Assembly (NCBI RefSeq): GCF_014649995.1
Contig: NZ_BMUC01000019.1
Span: forward strand, 22,817-86,816
DNA: 64,000 nt
Reading direction: 5' to 3'
Source of the DNA: Streptomyces griseoflavus
GTDB taxonomy: Bacteria > Actinomycetota > Actinomycetes > Streptomycetales > Streptomycetaceae
Below the pieces are notes generated by a model. That model searched no databases. It was not told the origin of the DNA and saw nothing but the letters and a program-made list of their open reading frames with translations. Shown here in pieces: positions 8,821 to 17,359 of the stretch (positions within the stretch are counted from its first letter, which is position 1; each line of letters begins with the position of its first letter). Position numbers and translations under genes: made by a program.

Positions 8821-9858
8821 TCAGGCGGCCGGCGCGTCCGCGCGGACGGCGGGACGCCGGGAGGCGATGACCTTCTTCGCCAGCGAGCGCGGGCTGGTCA
8901 GGAAGCCCCAGCCCCACGACATGTGCATGGTGGCCAGCGCCACCGGAATCTGCAGCCGGGCCTTCGGCGGCAGCCCCTTGCCGGCCGGTATGGACCCCGC
9001 CACGATGGCCGCGAGGTAACCACCGGGCACCACGAGGCCCCACGGCGTGAGCAGCCCGCCGACCAGGATCCCCGCCGCGATCGCGCACACCGCGGCCGGC
9101 GGGGCGAGGTAGCGCAGGTTGATCGAACCGGAGTGGTAGCGGGCCACCACGTGCCGCCAACGGCCGTAGTCCTTGTACTGCTTGGCCAGCGCCCGCACGC
9201 TCGGCCGCGGCCGGTAGGACACCTTCAGCTCCGGCGAGAACCAGATCAGCCCGCCGGCCTCACGGATGCGGAAGTTCAGCTCCCAGTCCTGGGCGCGGAT
9301 GAACTCCACGTTGTAGCCGCCCTGCTGCTCCAGCGCCTCGCGCCGGAACACCCCGAGGTACACCGTGTCGGCGGGGCCCGCCTGTCCCCCGGTGTGGAAG
9401 GCGGCGTTGCCCACGCCGATCCGCGACGTCATCGCGGCGGCGACGGCGTGCTCCCAGTCGTTCTCGCCCTCGGCGTGCATGATGCCGCCGACGTTCTGCG
9501 CGCCGGTCTCCTCCAGGAGGCGTACGGCGGTGGTGATGTAGTTCGGGGAGAGCATCCCGTGCCCGTCGACGCGGACCACGACCGGATGGCGCGAGGCCTT
9601 GATCGCCGCGTTGAGGGCGGCCGGGGTGCGGCCGGTCGGATTGGGCACGGTGTGCACCCGCGGGTCCTCGGCGACGAGTTCGGCGGCGATCTCGTCCGTG
9701 CGGTCCGTGGACGGACCGAGGGCGATCACGACCTCCATCTCGCCGGCGTACTCCTGGGCGAGGATCGCGCGGACGGCGCCGCGCAGATGCCGCTCCTCGT
9801 TGAGGACGGGCATGATCACGGAAACGGCGGGGAGCCGCACGTCGGGATTGGCGTTCAT
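8821..9858 (-). CDS. family 2 glycosyltransferase
   Basis: A 345-residue inverting GT2 enzyme. The GT-A fold begins with VSVIMPVLNEERHL near residues 12-25, followed by an RVDGHG segment (the DxD-type position) and the acceptor-side RAQDWELNFR motif (ED/QXXRW-like) near 200. Two hydrophobic segments near the C-terminus (about 258-292) suggest membrane association, so the acceptor is probably a lipid-linked sugar or wall precursor. It lies between LCP genes, consistent with building the polymer those proteins attach, but donor and acceptor cannot be read from the sequence. The ATG at 9858 has GGAGG-like sequence (AGGAGGCTC) upstream on the minus strand? The segment reads TGAGCCTCCT, giving a GCCTCC rather than a clear site, so the start rests on the conserved N-terminus. 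Confidence 0.85.
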   Translation of the reverse strand: MNANPDVRLPAVSVIMPVLNEERHLRGAVRAILAQEYAGEMEVVIALGPSTDRTDEIAAELVAEDPRVHTVPNPTGRTPAALNAAIKASRHPVVVRVDGHGMLSPNYITTAVRLLEETGAQNVGGIMHAEGENDWEHAVAAAMTSRIGVGNAAFHTGGQAGPADTVYLGVFRREALEQQGGYNVEFIRAQDWELNFRIREAGGLIWFSPELKVSYRPRPSVRALAKQYKDYGRWRHVVARYHSGSINLRYLAPPAAVCAIAAGILVGGLLTPWGLVVPGGYLAAIVAGSIPAGKGLPPKARLQIPVALATMHMSWGWGFLTSPRSLAKKVIASRRPAVRADAPAA

Positions 9859-9985
9859 AGGAGGCTCACGTTACCGCGAACGGGGGACACCGGGCGCGCG
9901 CCGGGGGGCTGTGCGCCGGGCCGCAGATCGTATCGGCCTACGGTGCTCACGATCCCACGCACGGCCGTCGTCCGGAGGTGCCCCC

Positions 9986-11461
9986 TTGCCCACGCCGTCG
10001 CGGTCCCCCCGGCCCCGCACCGCACCCCACAACCCCCCGCGGCAGCCCCGCCGGGGCCCGCGGCCGCCCGTGCCCCCGCGCCGGAAGCCGCGCTGGGCGC
10101 TGCGCACGGTCACCACGCTGTCGGTCGTGGTGCTGGCCTCCGCCGGGATCGGCCACGCGGTGCTCAGCGGCCTCGACGAGGACATCGCCCGGGTCGACCC
10201 GTTCCGCGACATGAAGAACCGGCCCGAGGCCGGCCACGGCATGAACATCCTGCTCGTCGGCACCGACGGCCGCGAGAAGGTCGGCCGTCAGGAGAGGGAG
10301 AAGTACCGGCTCGGCGGGGCGCCCTGCCACTGCACCGACACGATCATGATCGTGCACATCTCGGAGGACCGCGACCGGGCCAGCGTCGTCAGCCTGCCCC
10401 GCGACTCCTACGCCGAGGCACCCCCGCACACCGACCGGGTGAGCGGCCGACAGCACAAGGGGCACCCCGTCAAGCTGAACGCGGCGTACGCCGAGGGCGG
10501 GCCGCAGCTGACCGTGCGCACGGTGGAGAAGATGACCCGGGTGAAGATCGACCACTACCTGGAGGTCGACTTCACCAGCTTCATGAAGACCGTCGACGTG
10601 GTCGGCGGGGTGGAGATCTGCACCGACCAGCGGCTGAAGGACAGCCACACCGGCCTCGACCTGCCGGCCGGCCGGCACACCCTCCAGGGCGGCCAGGCCC
10701 TGAGCTACGTCCGCGCCCGGCACGTCGACGGAGCCTCCGACCTCGGCCGGATGAAGCGCCAGCAGCAGTTCATGGCCGCGCTGGTGCACCGCGCGACCTC
10801 CTCCGGGATCCTGCTGAACCCGATGAAGTTCCGGGACGTGACCCGCGCGGTGCTCGGCTCGGTCCGCGCCGACAAGGGCTTCGGCACCGGTGAACTGCTG
10901 GACCTGGGGCGGGCGATGCGGGACTTCTCGCCCTCCTCCTCGGAGTTCACGACGGTGCCGATCGCGAAGATGGGGCACGTCGTCGAGGGCGTCGGCTCGA
11001 CGCTGAAGTGGGACACCGGGAAGGCGGAGCACATCTTCGACGCGCTCCGCCGGGACCAGCCGCTCGCCGCGCGCCCCACGCCCGACGCGGCGCGGCGGGT
11101 GCCGGTCGACCCGCGGCGGATCCGCGTGCAGGTCGAGAACGGCACCCGGACCCCGGGGCTGGGCCGGCGCGTGGACGCGGCGCTCGCGGCGACCGGCTTC
11201 GGCACCACCCGCACCCCGGCCAACGCGGCCCGGCAGGACGTGGAACGCACCGTCGTCGCCTACGACCCCCGCTGGGACCGCTCCGCCAAGTCCCTCGCGG
11301 CGGCCCTGCCCGGCAGCGAGCTGCGCGCGGTGAAGGGCCAGGGCCCCACCCTCAAGGTGATCGCGGGCGCCGACTTCGTCAAGGTGCACAAGGTGCGCGC
11401 CCAGGATCCGGGCCAGGGCGAGCTGGGCGTGGTGCGGGGCGACGAGGTGAGCTGCTCCTGA
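9986..11461 (+). CDS. LCP family glycopolymer transferase 4, with LytR_C domain; TTG start
   Basis: A 491-residue LCP protein. The proline/arginine-rich cytoplasmic tail is followed by a membrane helix at about 38-60, NILLVGTDGR near 87-96, SLPRD with Arg 139 and the RARH...DLGRMKRQQQ block. A LytR_C domain starts near residue 374 (RIRVQVENGTRT). An unusual feature is the CxC pair at 114 and 116 (APCHCTDT) directly before the conserved catalytic-core Asp; the other LCP proteins here lack it. The TTG start is chosen because GGAGG lies seven bases upstream and nothing coding-like precedes it. It diverges from the glycosyltransferase, so the two may share a control region. Confidence 0.88.
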   Translation: MPTPSRSPRPRTAPHNPPRQPRRGPRPPVPPRRKPRWALRTVTTLSVVVLASAGIGHAVLSGLDEDIARVDPFRDMKNRPEAGHGMNILLVGTDGREKVGRQEREKYRLGGAPCHCTDTIMIVHISEDRDRASVVSLPRDSYAEAPPHTDRVSGRQHKGHPVKLNAAYAEGGPQLTVRTVEKMTRVKIDHYLEVDFTSFMKTVDVVGGVEICTDQRLKDSHTGLDLPAGRHTLQGGQALSYVRARHVDGASDLGRMKRQQQFMAALVHRATSSGILLNPMKFRDVTRAVLGSVRADKGFGTGELLDLGRAMRDFSPSSSEFTTVPIAKMGHVVEGVGSTLKWDTGKAEHIFDALRRDQPLAARPTPDAARRVPVDPRRIRVQVENGTRTPGLGRRVDAALAATGFGTTRTPANAARQDVERTVVAYDPRWDRSAKSLAAALPGSELRAVKGQGPTLKVIAGADFVKVHKVRAQDPGQGELGVVRGDEVSCS

Positions 11462-11468
11462 CCGGGTA

Positions 11469-12026
11469 CTAGTCCTCGAACCCCTCCGCGGCCCGCTTCG
11501 CCCGCAGTTCCATGATCGCGCGGCGGCGGGCCAGCCGGTGCGTGCGGCGGATCTGCGCCTCCTGGTAACGGCGCTTGTCCTGCTCGGTCTCGGGTATCAC
11601 CTGCGGCACCTGCCGCGGCTTGCCGTCGGCGTCGACGGCCGCGAACACCAGGTAGGCCGACCCGACCTGGGTGGCGGGCGTGGACTCGTTCCACCGCTCC
11701 GCCAGGACCCGCACCCCGACCTCCATCGAGGTCCGGCCGGTCCAGTTGACCTGCGCCTTCACATGCACCAGGTCACCGACCCTGACCGGCTCCAGGAAGG
11801 CCATCTCGTCCATGGAGGCGGTGACGGCCGGACCGCCGGAGTGCCGTCCCGCGACGGCGCCCGCCGCGTCGTCCACCAATTTCATGATCACCCCTCCGTG
11901 CACGGTGCCGAGGAGGTTGGTGTCGCCGTGGGTCATGATGTGGCTGAGGGTCGTACGGGACGCCGCGATGGATTTGCCCGGGATGCCCGGACGCTCCGTT
12001 GCTGCGGCTGGAGCCTGGTCTGTCAT
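11469..12026 (-). CDS. acyl-CoA thioesterase (hotdog fold, YciA/BFIT type)
   Basis: A 185-residue cytoplasmic hotdog protein expected to hydrolyse acyl-CoA to free acid and CoA. The central motif HGDTNLLGTVHGGVIMKLVDDAAG (near residues 33-56) holds the helix and catalytic Asp typical of acyl-CoA hydrolases, and a second strand set follows (LVHVKAQVNWTGRTSMEVGVRV). A basic C-terminal helix (residues 155-180) is an extension common in actinobacterial members. The ATG is preceded by AGGTAGAGG. It runs convergently with LCP 4, with only seven bases between the stops, and diverges from LCP 5. Substrate chain length is not deducible. Confidence 0.85.
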   Translation of the reverse strand: MTDQAPAAATERPGIPGKSIAASRTTLSHIMTHGDTNLLGTVHGGVIMKLVDDAAGAVAGRHSGGPAVTASMDEMAFLEPVRVGDLVHVKAQVNWTGRTSMEVGVRVLAERWNESTPATQVGSAYLVFAAVDADGKPRQVPQVIPETEQDKRRYQEAQIRRTHRLARRRAIMELRAKRAAEGFED

Positions 12027-12144
12027 GGCCTCTACCTTATGCCGCCGTGGGGTGCGCCCTGTTTTGTGTCGGCTTCGCAACAGCGCCGCTCCGATTTTCC
12101 GACGCCCCTGTCTGGCACACCGTCCGGCCTGCACACTGTCTGCC

Positions 12145-13416
12145 ATGAATGATTGGCCCGAGGCATGGTCCGACGAGAACCGCGGCAGCCGTTACGGACG
12201 CGGGAGCGCGAGCGCGCAGCCCGAGAGCGCCCGTGTCATGCGGCAGGTCCGCCGCGGCCCGGCGGCCCCTCCCGGGCAGGGCGGGTACGCCGGCGTCCCG
12301 CAGCAGCCCTCGTACGTCGACGGCCGCGGGCACGGCGGCGCGGACGGCTACGACAGCGGCTACAACACCGGCCAGGTCTACGGCACGCCCGGCGGTGGCG
12401 GTCCCGGCGGTGACGGCCACGGTCCGCAGCGCCCCGCGCCCGACTGGCGCCGCCGCATCAAGTGGACGGCCATCACGGTCGCCACGGTGCTGGTCGTCAC
12501 GACCGTCGGCACGTACTTCTGGGCCGACTCCAAGCTCAACCGCGAGGTCGACCTGTCGAAGGTGATCGAGCGGCCCGAGAAGGGCGAGGGCACCAACTAC
12601 CTGATCGTCGGCTCCGACAGCCGCGCGGGCATGTCCGACGAGGACAAGAAGAGGCTGCGCACCGGATCCGCCGAGGGCAAGCGCACGGACTCGGTGATGA
12701 TCCTGCACACCGGGGACAACGGCCCGACCCTCATCTCGCTGCCCCGTGACTCGAACGTGGAGATCCCCTCCTTCAAGGGCTCGGAGTCGGGGAAGACCTA
12801 CCCGGGCACCGGCCGGCAGGTGAAGCTGAACGCCGCCTACGCCGAGGACGGCCCCGAACTGCTGGTCCGCACGGTCGAGTTCAACACCGGCCTGCACATC
12901 GACCACTACGTGGAGATCGGCTTCGCCGGCTTCGCGAGCATCGTCGACGCGGTCGGCGGGGTGGAGATGGACATCCCGCAGGACATCAAGGACACCAAGT
13001 CCGGCGCCGACCTCAAGAAGGGCAGGCAGACCCTGAACGGCGAGGAGGCCCTCGCCTTCGTCCGCACCCGGTACGCGCTCAAGGGCTCGGACCTGGACCG
13101 TACGAAGAACCAGCAGAAGTTCCTCTCCGCGCTCGCCAACCAGGTGGCCACGCCGGGCACGGTCCTCAACCCGTTCAAGCTCTACCCGACGATGGGCGCG
13201 GGCCTGGACTCCCTGGTCGTCGACGAGGAGATGGGCCTGTTCGACCTGGCCGGCATGTTCTGGGCGATGAAGGGCGTCAGCGGCGGCGACGGCACGTCCA
13301 TGAACATGCCCATCGCGGGCTCCAGCGGCGGCAACCTGCTCTGGGACAAGGCGAAGGTGAAGCAGCTGGTGAACCAGCTCAACAACGACGAGAAGGTCAC
13401 CGTCAAGGGCGACTGA
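12145..13416 (+). CDS. LCP family glycopolymer transferase 5, no LytR_C domain
   Basis: A 423-residue LCP protein. Its cytoplasmic region (1-103) is Gly/Tyr/Gln-rich and low in complexity (GGYAGVPQQPSYVDGRGHGG). A membrane helix at about 104-126 precedes YLIVGSDSR at 152-160, SLPRD with Arg 201 and the RTRYALKGSDLDRTKNQQ block. It ends directly after the LCP core, so like LCP 1 it lacks the C-terminal domain. The expected role is attachment of lipid-linked polymer to the wall. No strong ribosome site is seen before the ATG. A bidirectional hairpin separates it from the Cys-rich gene. Confidence 0.9.
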   Translation: MNDWPEAWSDENRGSRYGRGSASAQPESARVMRQVRRGPAAPPGQGGYAGVPQQPSYVDGRGHGGADGYDSGYNTGQVYGTPGGGGPGGDGHGPQRPAPDWRRRIKWTAITVATVLVVTTVGTYFWADSKLNREVDLSKVIERPEKGEGTNYLIVGSDSRAGMSDEDKKRLRTGSAEGKRTDSVMILHTGDNGPTLISLPRDSNVEIPSFKGSESGKTYPGTGRQVKLNAAYAEDGPELLVRTVEFNTGLHIDHYVEIGFAGFASIVDAVGGVEMDIPQDIKDTKSGADLKKGRQTLNGEEALAFVRTRYALKGSDLDRTKNQQKFLSALANQVATPGTVLNPFKLYPTMGAGLDSLVVDEEMGLFDLAGMFWAMKGVSGGDGTSMNMPIAGSSGGNLLWDKAKVKQLVNQLNNDEKVTVKGD

Positions 13417-13430
13417 CGCCCGTACGCGGC

Positions 13431-13461
13431 CGAGGGCACCCCCGCCGCGGGGGTGCCCTCG
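13431..13461. terminator. bidirectional terminator
   Basis: A perfect 14-bp inverted repeat (CGAGGGCACCCCCG and its complement) with a 3-base loop lies between the convergent LCP 5 and Cys-rich genes. Confidence 0.8.
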
Positions 13462-13481
13462 ACCGTGTGCGGGCCGGGCCC

Positions 13482-13844
13482 TCACATCGTGCTGCCGGCC
13501 ATGGCACGGCACATCTCGGAGCAGCGGCGACAGGACTCCGCGCAGCGCGTCATCCCGTCGTCGTCGGGCATCGACATACACGCCTCGGCGCACATGTCGC
13601 AGGCCTGCGCGCACATCATGCACATCTCGTTCGCCAGCGGCGAGCGGCGCATCATCATGTCGGCGCACATGCGGGTCATCTCGGAACAGTCGATGAGCGC
13701 CCGCATGATCGGCATCCGGGCCTCGCCGCCCGCCTGCAGGCAGGAGCTCATGGTCTCCTCGCACACGCTGTGGCAGGACATGCAGGCGGCGACGCAGTCC
13801 TGCGTCTCCCTGCTCATCGGTTCCATGGTGGGCTGCTGGGTCAT
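13482..13844 (-). CDS. Cys/Met-rich four-helix bundle protein (Csp-like copper storage, DUF326)
   Basis: A 120-residue protein with 16 cysteines and many methionines, arranged as CxxxC and CxxCxxxC repeats (for example DCVAACMSCHSVC near 16-28 and CMMCAQACDMCAEAC near 75-89). This pattern fits the four-helix-bundle copper storage proteins, which fill their core with Cu(I) bound by thiolates. There is no signal peptide, so it matches the cytosolic Csp3 type. The ATG has GGAGG five bases upstream. It is a single-gene unit and no copper ATPase or CsoR-type regulator is visible next to it, so metal specificity is inferred only from the family. Confidence 0.82.
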   Translation of the reverse strand: MTQQPTMEPMSRETQDCVAACMSCHSVCEETMSSCLQAGGEARMPIMRALIDCSEMTRMCADMMMRRSPLANEMCMMCAQACDMCAEACMSMPDDDGMTRCAESCRRCSEMCRAMAGSTM

Positions 13845-14078
13845 GGTTCCTCCCGGGGCGAAGGCGGGGGCCGGCGCTCGCCCCCCGCTCCTTTCGTCCT
13901 ACGCCCCCCGACCCATGAGCACCACAGGAACGGCGGGCCCCCCGGGTCCCCGCCCCGGCGGGCGCCCGGGACAGGTCGTCTGCTTGGAACGACCGGCAAC
14001 GGCAACAAGAGGTGAGGCGCCCCGGTCGGACCGGCCACGCCAGGAGGGCTCGACGAGCGGCACAGGGAGAGAAGAGAC

Positions 14079-15242
14079 GTGACACCACAGACGGAGAGAA
14101 AGCGGCTGCGCAGACGGCTGGAGCGGCTCATCGGCATCGCCGCCACCGAGGGGAACGAGCTCGTCCCCCTGCGCAACGGTGACCAGATCTTCCCCGAGAT
14201 GCTGGCCGCCGTCCGCGCCGCGGAGCACACGGTCGACATGATGACCTTCGTGTACTGGCGCGGCGACATCGCGCGCGAGTTCGCCGACGCGCTGTCCGAG
14301 CGGGCCCGCGCGGGCGTCCGCGTACGGCTGCTGCTGGACGGGTTCGGCGCCAAGGAGATCGAGCCGGACCTGCTGAAGGCCATGAAGGGGGCGGGCGTGC
14401 AGGTGGCCTGGTTCCGCAAGCCCACACGGCTGTCACCGATGCGGCAGAACCACCGCTGTCACCGCAAGGTCCTGGTCACCGACGAGCACACCGCCTTCAC
14501 CGGGGGCGTCGGCATCGCCGAGGAGTGGTGCGGTGACGCCCGCCACCCGGGCGAGTGGCGCGACACCCACGTCAAGGTCAGGGGGCCCGCCGTGGACGGC
14601 ATAGCCGCCGCCTTCGCGCAGAACTGGGCCGAGTGCCACGACGACCTGTACGACGACCACGACCGCTTCACCTCCCAGGAACAGCCGGGCAACGCCACGG
14701 TGCAGGTGGTGCGGGGGTCGGCCAGCTTCGGCTGGCAGGACATGCAGACGCTGCTGCGCGTGGTGATCACCTCGGCGCAGGAGCGTTTCCGGCTCTCCAC
14801 CGCCTACTTCGCGCCCGACCCCTACTTCATCGGCCTGCTGGCCGACGCCGCGCGCCGGGGGGTGCGGGTGGAGATCCTGCTGCCGGGCCCGCACACCGAC
14901 CAGCGGGCCTGCCTGCTGGCCGGGCGGCAGCACTACCAGACCCTGGTCGACGCGGGTGTGGAGGTGCGGGAGTACCAGCCGACCATGCTCCACACGAAGA
15001 TCATCACGGTGGACGGCGTCTGCTCCCTGATCGGCTCCACCAACTTCAACCGCCGCTCCCTCGAGCACGACGAGGAGGTCATGCTGGCCGTGCTCGACGA
15101 GGACTTCACCGCGCAGCTCGACGCCGACTTCGACGCCGACCGCAAGGTGAGCGAGCCGATCGACCCGGCCCGCTGGAAGCGCCGCCCCCTGACCGCGCGG
15201 CTCGCCGAGGCGGCGGTGACTCCGATCCGGCGTTTCCTGTGA
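14079..15242 (+). CDS. phospholipase D family protein (cardiolipin synthase-like)
   Basis: A 387-residue enzyme with two HxKx4D motifs: His 128, Lys 130, Asp 135 (HRKVLVTD) and His 305, Lys 307, Asp 312 (HTKIITVD). These are the paired catalytic motifs of the PLD superfamily. Overall layout, including GVGIAEEW and IGSTNFNRRS after the motifs, matches bacterial cardiolipin synthases, which join two phosphatidylglycerols. Unlike typical ClsA it has no N-terminal membrane helices, as in ClsB/ClsC-like or soluble PLD members. Cardiolipin synthesis is therefore likely but not certain. The GTG start follows a GGGAGAGAAGAG stretch. It diverges from the Cys-rich gene. Confidence 0.8.
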   Translation: MTPQTERKRLRRRLERLIGIAATEGNELVPLRNGDQIFPEMLAAVRAAEHTVDMMTFVYWRGDIAREFADALSERARAGVRVRLLLDGFGAKEIEPDLLKAMKGAGVQVAWFRKPTRLSPMRQNHRCHRKVLVTDEHTAFTGGVGIAEEWCGDARHPGEWRDTHVKVRGPAVDGIAAAFAQNWAECHDDLYDDHDRFTSQEQPGNATVQVVRGSASFGWQDMQTLLRVVITSAQERFRLSTAYFAPDPYFIGLLADAARRGVRVEILLPGPHTDQRACLLAGRQHYQTLVDAGVEVREYQPTMLHTKIITVDGVCSLIGSTNFNRRSLEHDEEVMLAVLDEDFTAQLDADFDADRKVSEPIDPARWKRRPLTARLAEAAVTPIRRFL

Positions 15243-15308
15243 CGGCACGCCGATGAGTCCGGCCGGCCGGGGGAGTCTTCCCCTGTCACCGACGGTTCAG
15301 GAGGAAGC

Positions 15309-15953
15309 GTGCCCCAGCTGCTGAGAGTGCAGAACTTCACCGTCTCGAGCGACGGGATCGGCGCCGGTGAGGACCAGAGCCTCGAGCGTCCGTTCGGCCA
15401 CGTCGATCCCGGCCGGCTGATGGGCTGGGCCGGCGCCACCGCGAGCTGGCCCAACCGCACCGAACCGGGAGGAACGCGGGGGCTCGACGACTACTTCACC
15501 CGGGACTTCACCCACAACATCGGCGCCGAGATCATGGGGCGCAACAAGTTCGGGCCGCAGCGCGGGCCCTGGCAGGACCACGAGTGGCGGGGCTGGTGGG
15601 GGGACGAGCCCCCCTTCCGCACCCCGGTGTTCGTGATGACCCACCACGAGCGTCCGTCCTTCACGCTCTCCGACACCACGTTCCACTTCGTCGACGGCGA
15701 GCCGGCCGCCGTCCTGGAACGGGCGCGGGAGGCGGCCGGGGGCAAGGACGTACGCCTCGGCGGCGGGGTCACCACCGTCCGGGAGTTCCTCGACGCCGGT
15801 CTGGTGGACACCCTGCACGTGGCGGTGGCGCCGGTGGAGCTCGGTTCCGGACTGCGGCTCTGGGAGTCCCCCGAGGAGCTGCTCGACCGCTTCCACCTGG
15901 AGGTCGTCCCCAGTCCGAGCGGGGTCGTCCACCACCTGTTCTGGAGAAGGTGA
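15309..15953 (+). CDS. dihydrofolate-reductase-like protein (RibD C-terminal domain family)
   Basis: A 214-residue single-domain protein of the RibD_C/DHFR-like family found widely in actinobacteria. Visible hallmarks are the N-terminal strand LLRVQNFTVSSDG, the MGRNKFGP segment near residue 79, PVFVMTHHERP, the nucleotide-binding GGKDVRLGGGVTTVREFL near 145 and the C-terminal APVELGSGLRLW. NADPH-dependent reduction of an unknown substrate is expected; the protein is not predicted to be the folate enzyme itself. The GTG start has GGAGGAAGC directly upstream. It is convergent with the acyl-CoA dehydrogenase across a strong terminator. Confidence 0.82.
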   Translation: MPQLLRVQNFTVSSDGIGAGEDQSLERPFGHVDPGRLMGWAGATASWPNRTEPGGTRGLDDYFTRDFTHNIGAEIMGRNKFGPQRGPWQDHEWRGWWGDEPPFRTPVFVMTHHERPSFTLSDTTFHFVDGEPAAVLERAREAAGGKDVRLGGGVTTVREFLDAGLVDTLHVAVAPVELGSGLRLWESPEELLDRFHLEVVPSPSGVVHHLFWRR

Positions 15954-15973
15954 GCCGCGGACGCGCCCGGGCA

Positions 15974-16012
15974 GCGGCAGGGGGCGCCCGGTGACCGGGC
16001 GCCCCCTGCCGC
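15974..16012. terminator. bidirectional terminator, 18-bp perfect stem
   Basis: The arms are GCGGCAGGGGGCGCCCGG and its exact complement around a TGA loop, between the convergent reductase-like and acyl-CoA dehydrogenase genes. Confidence 0.85.
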
Positions 16013-16020
16013 GTCCGCCG

Positions 16021-17178
16021 TTACGGCAGGTTGCGGGCCATCACGATCCGCTGGACCTGGTTGGTGCCCTCGTAGATCTGCGTGATCTTCGCGTCGCGCA
16101 TCATCCGCTCGACCGGGTAGTCGCGGGTGTAGCCGTAGCCGCCGAGGAGCTGGACGGCGTCCGTGGTGACCTCCATGGCGACGTCGGAGGCGAAGCACTT
16201 GGCGGCGGCGCCCTGGAAGGTGAGATCCGCGTCGCCGCGCTCGGACTTGGCCGCGGCGGCGTAGGTCAGCTGGCGGGCGGCTTCGATCTTCATGGCCATG
16301 TCGGCGAGCATGAACTGGATGCCCTGGAAGTCGGCGATCGGCTTGCCGAACTGCTTGCGCTCGGTGACGTAGCCCTTGGCGTAGTCGAGGGCGCCCTGGG
16401 CGATGCCGAGGGCCTGGGCGGCGATGGTGATGCGGGTGTGGTCCAGCGTCTTCATCGCGGTGGCGAAGCCGGTGCCCTCCTCGCCGATCATCCGGTCGGC
16501 GGGGATGCGCACGTTGTCCAGGTAGACCTCGCGGGTGGGCGAGCCCTTGATGCCGAGCTTCTTCTCGGGGGCACCGAAGGAGACACCCTCGTCGGACTTC
16601 TCGACGACGAAGGCGGAGATGCCCTTGGAGCGCTTGGTGGGGTCGGTGACGGCCATCACCGTGTAGAACTCGGACTCGCCGGCGTTGGTGATCCAGCGCT
16701 TCACGCCGTTGAGGACGTAGGCGTCGCCGTCGCGGACCGCCTTGGTCTTCATGCCGGCCGCGTCGGAGCCGGCGTCCGGCTCGGAGAGGCAGTAGGAGAA
16801 CATGCCGTCGCCCTTGGCGAGCGGGGTCATGTACTTCCTCTTCAGCGCCTCCGAGCCGGAGAGGATGACCGGCAGCGAGCCCAGCTTGTTCACGGCGGGG
16901 ATGAGGGAGGAGGACGCGCAGACGCGGGCCACCTCCTCGATCACGATCACCGTGGCCAGGGCGTCCGCGCCGGCGCCGCCGTACTCCTCGGGTACGTGGA
17001 CGGCGTGCAGGTCGTTCGCGGTCAGCGCGTCCAGGGCCTCCCGGGGGAAGCGGGCCTCCTCGTCCACCGCGGCGGCGTAGGGCGCGATCTTCGCCTCGGC
17101 CAGCGAGCGGACGGCGTCGCGGAGCATGTCGTGCTCCTCGGACGGGCGGTACAGGTCGAAGTCAGCCGATCCGGCCAA
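16021..17178 (-). CDS. acyl-CoA dehydrogenase
   Basis: A 385-residue FAD enzyme that oxidises acyl-CoA to the trans-2-enoyl-CoA and passes electrons to ETF. The family's N-terminal helical domain, the CLSEPDAGSDAAG flavin/substrate motif near residue 136, WITNAGESEFY and the catalytic base Glu 370 in YEGTNQVQR are all present, and length matches short/medium-chain or short/branched-chain members. The start is a TTG, preceded by GGAG and GAGAG; an ATG start is not available in the conserved N-terminus (ADFDLYRPSEEHDMLRDAV). About 40 bases upstream lies a GTTA/TAAC dyad that could be an operator. The chain length or branched substrate is unknown. Confidence 0.92.
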   Translation of the reverse strand: MAGSADFDLYRPSEEHDMLRDAVRSLAEAKIAPYAAAVDEEARFPREALDALTANDLHAVHVPEEYGGAGADALATVIVIEEVARVCASSSLIPAVNKLGSLPVILSGSEALKRKYMTPLAKGDGMFSYCLSEPDAGSDAAGMKTKAVRDGDAYVLNGVKRWITNAGESEFYTVMAVTDPTKRSKGISAFVVEKSDEGVSFGAPEKKLGIKGSPTREVYLDNVRIPADRMIGEEGTGFATAMKTLDHTRITIAAQALGIAQGALDYAKGYVTERKQFGKPIADFQGIQFMLADMAMKIEAARQLTYAAAAKSERGDADLTFQGAAAKCFASDVAMEVTTDAVQLLGGYGYTRDYPVERMMRDAKITQIYEGTNQVQRIVMARNLP

Positions 17179-17215
17179 GGTCTCTCACGCTCCAAAACGC
17201 TGCGATGCTGGGCAC

Positions 17216-17235
17216 GCTAACTACCGTTAAGTAAC
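17216..17235 (-). promoter_or_regulatory. candidate operator upstream of the acyl-CoA dehydrogenase
   Basis: The AT-rich block reads CTAACTACCGTTAAGTAACT, containing the palindrome GTTA-AG-TAAC and a partial second dyad (CTAAC with GTTAAG). It stands out from the surrounding GC-rich DNA and lies about 40 bases before the start, where TetR-type fatty-acid regulators commonly bind. The regulator is not known. Confidence 0.35.
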
Positions 17236-17359
17236 TCAAACTTTATGCCTTCCCCGACGGTGGTGGATAGGTGAGCTTGACGACAGCCGGAAGGTGCCCC
17301 TCCCCCGCCCCCGGCTATGCTCGGGCGCGCACTGCATGCCGTTTACCCCTGGAGCACCC

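Noticed and set aside
8923-10893. 656-codon plus-strand open frame covering the glycosyltransferase region
   Set aside because: It is antisense to a clear GT2 enzyme and then out of frame with LCP 4; low-complexity protein.
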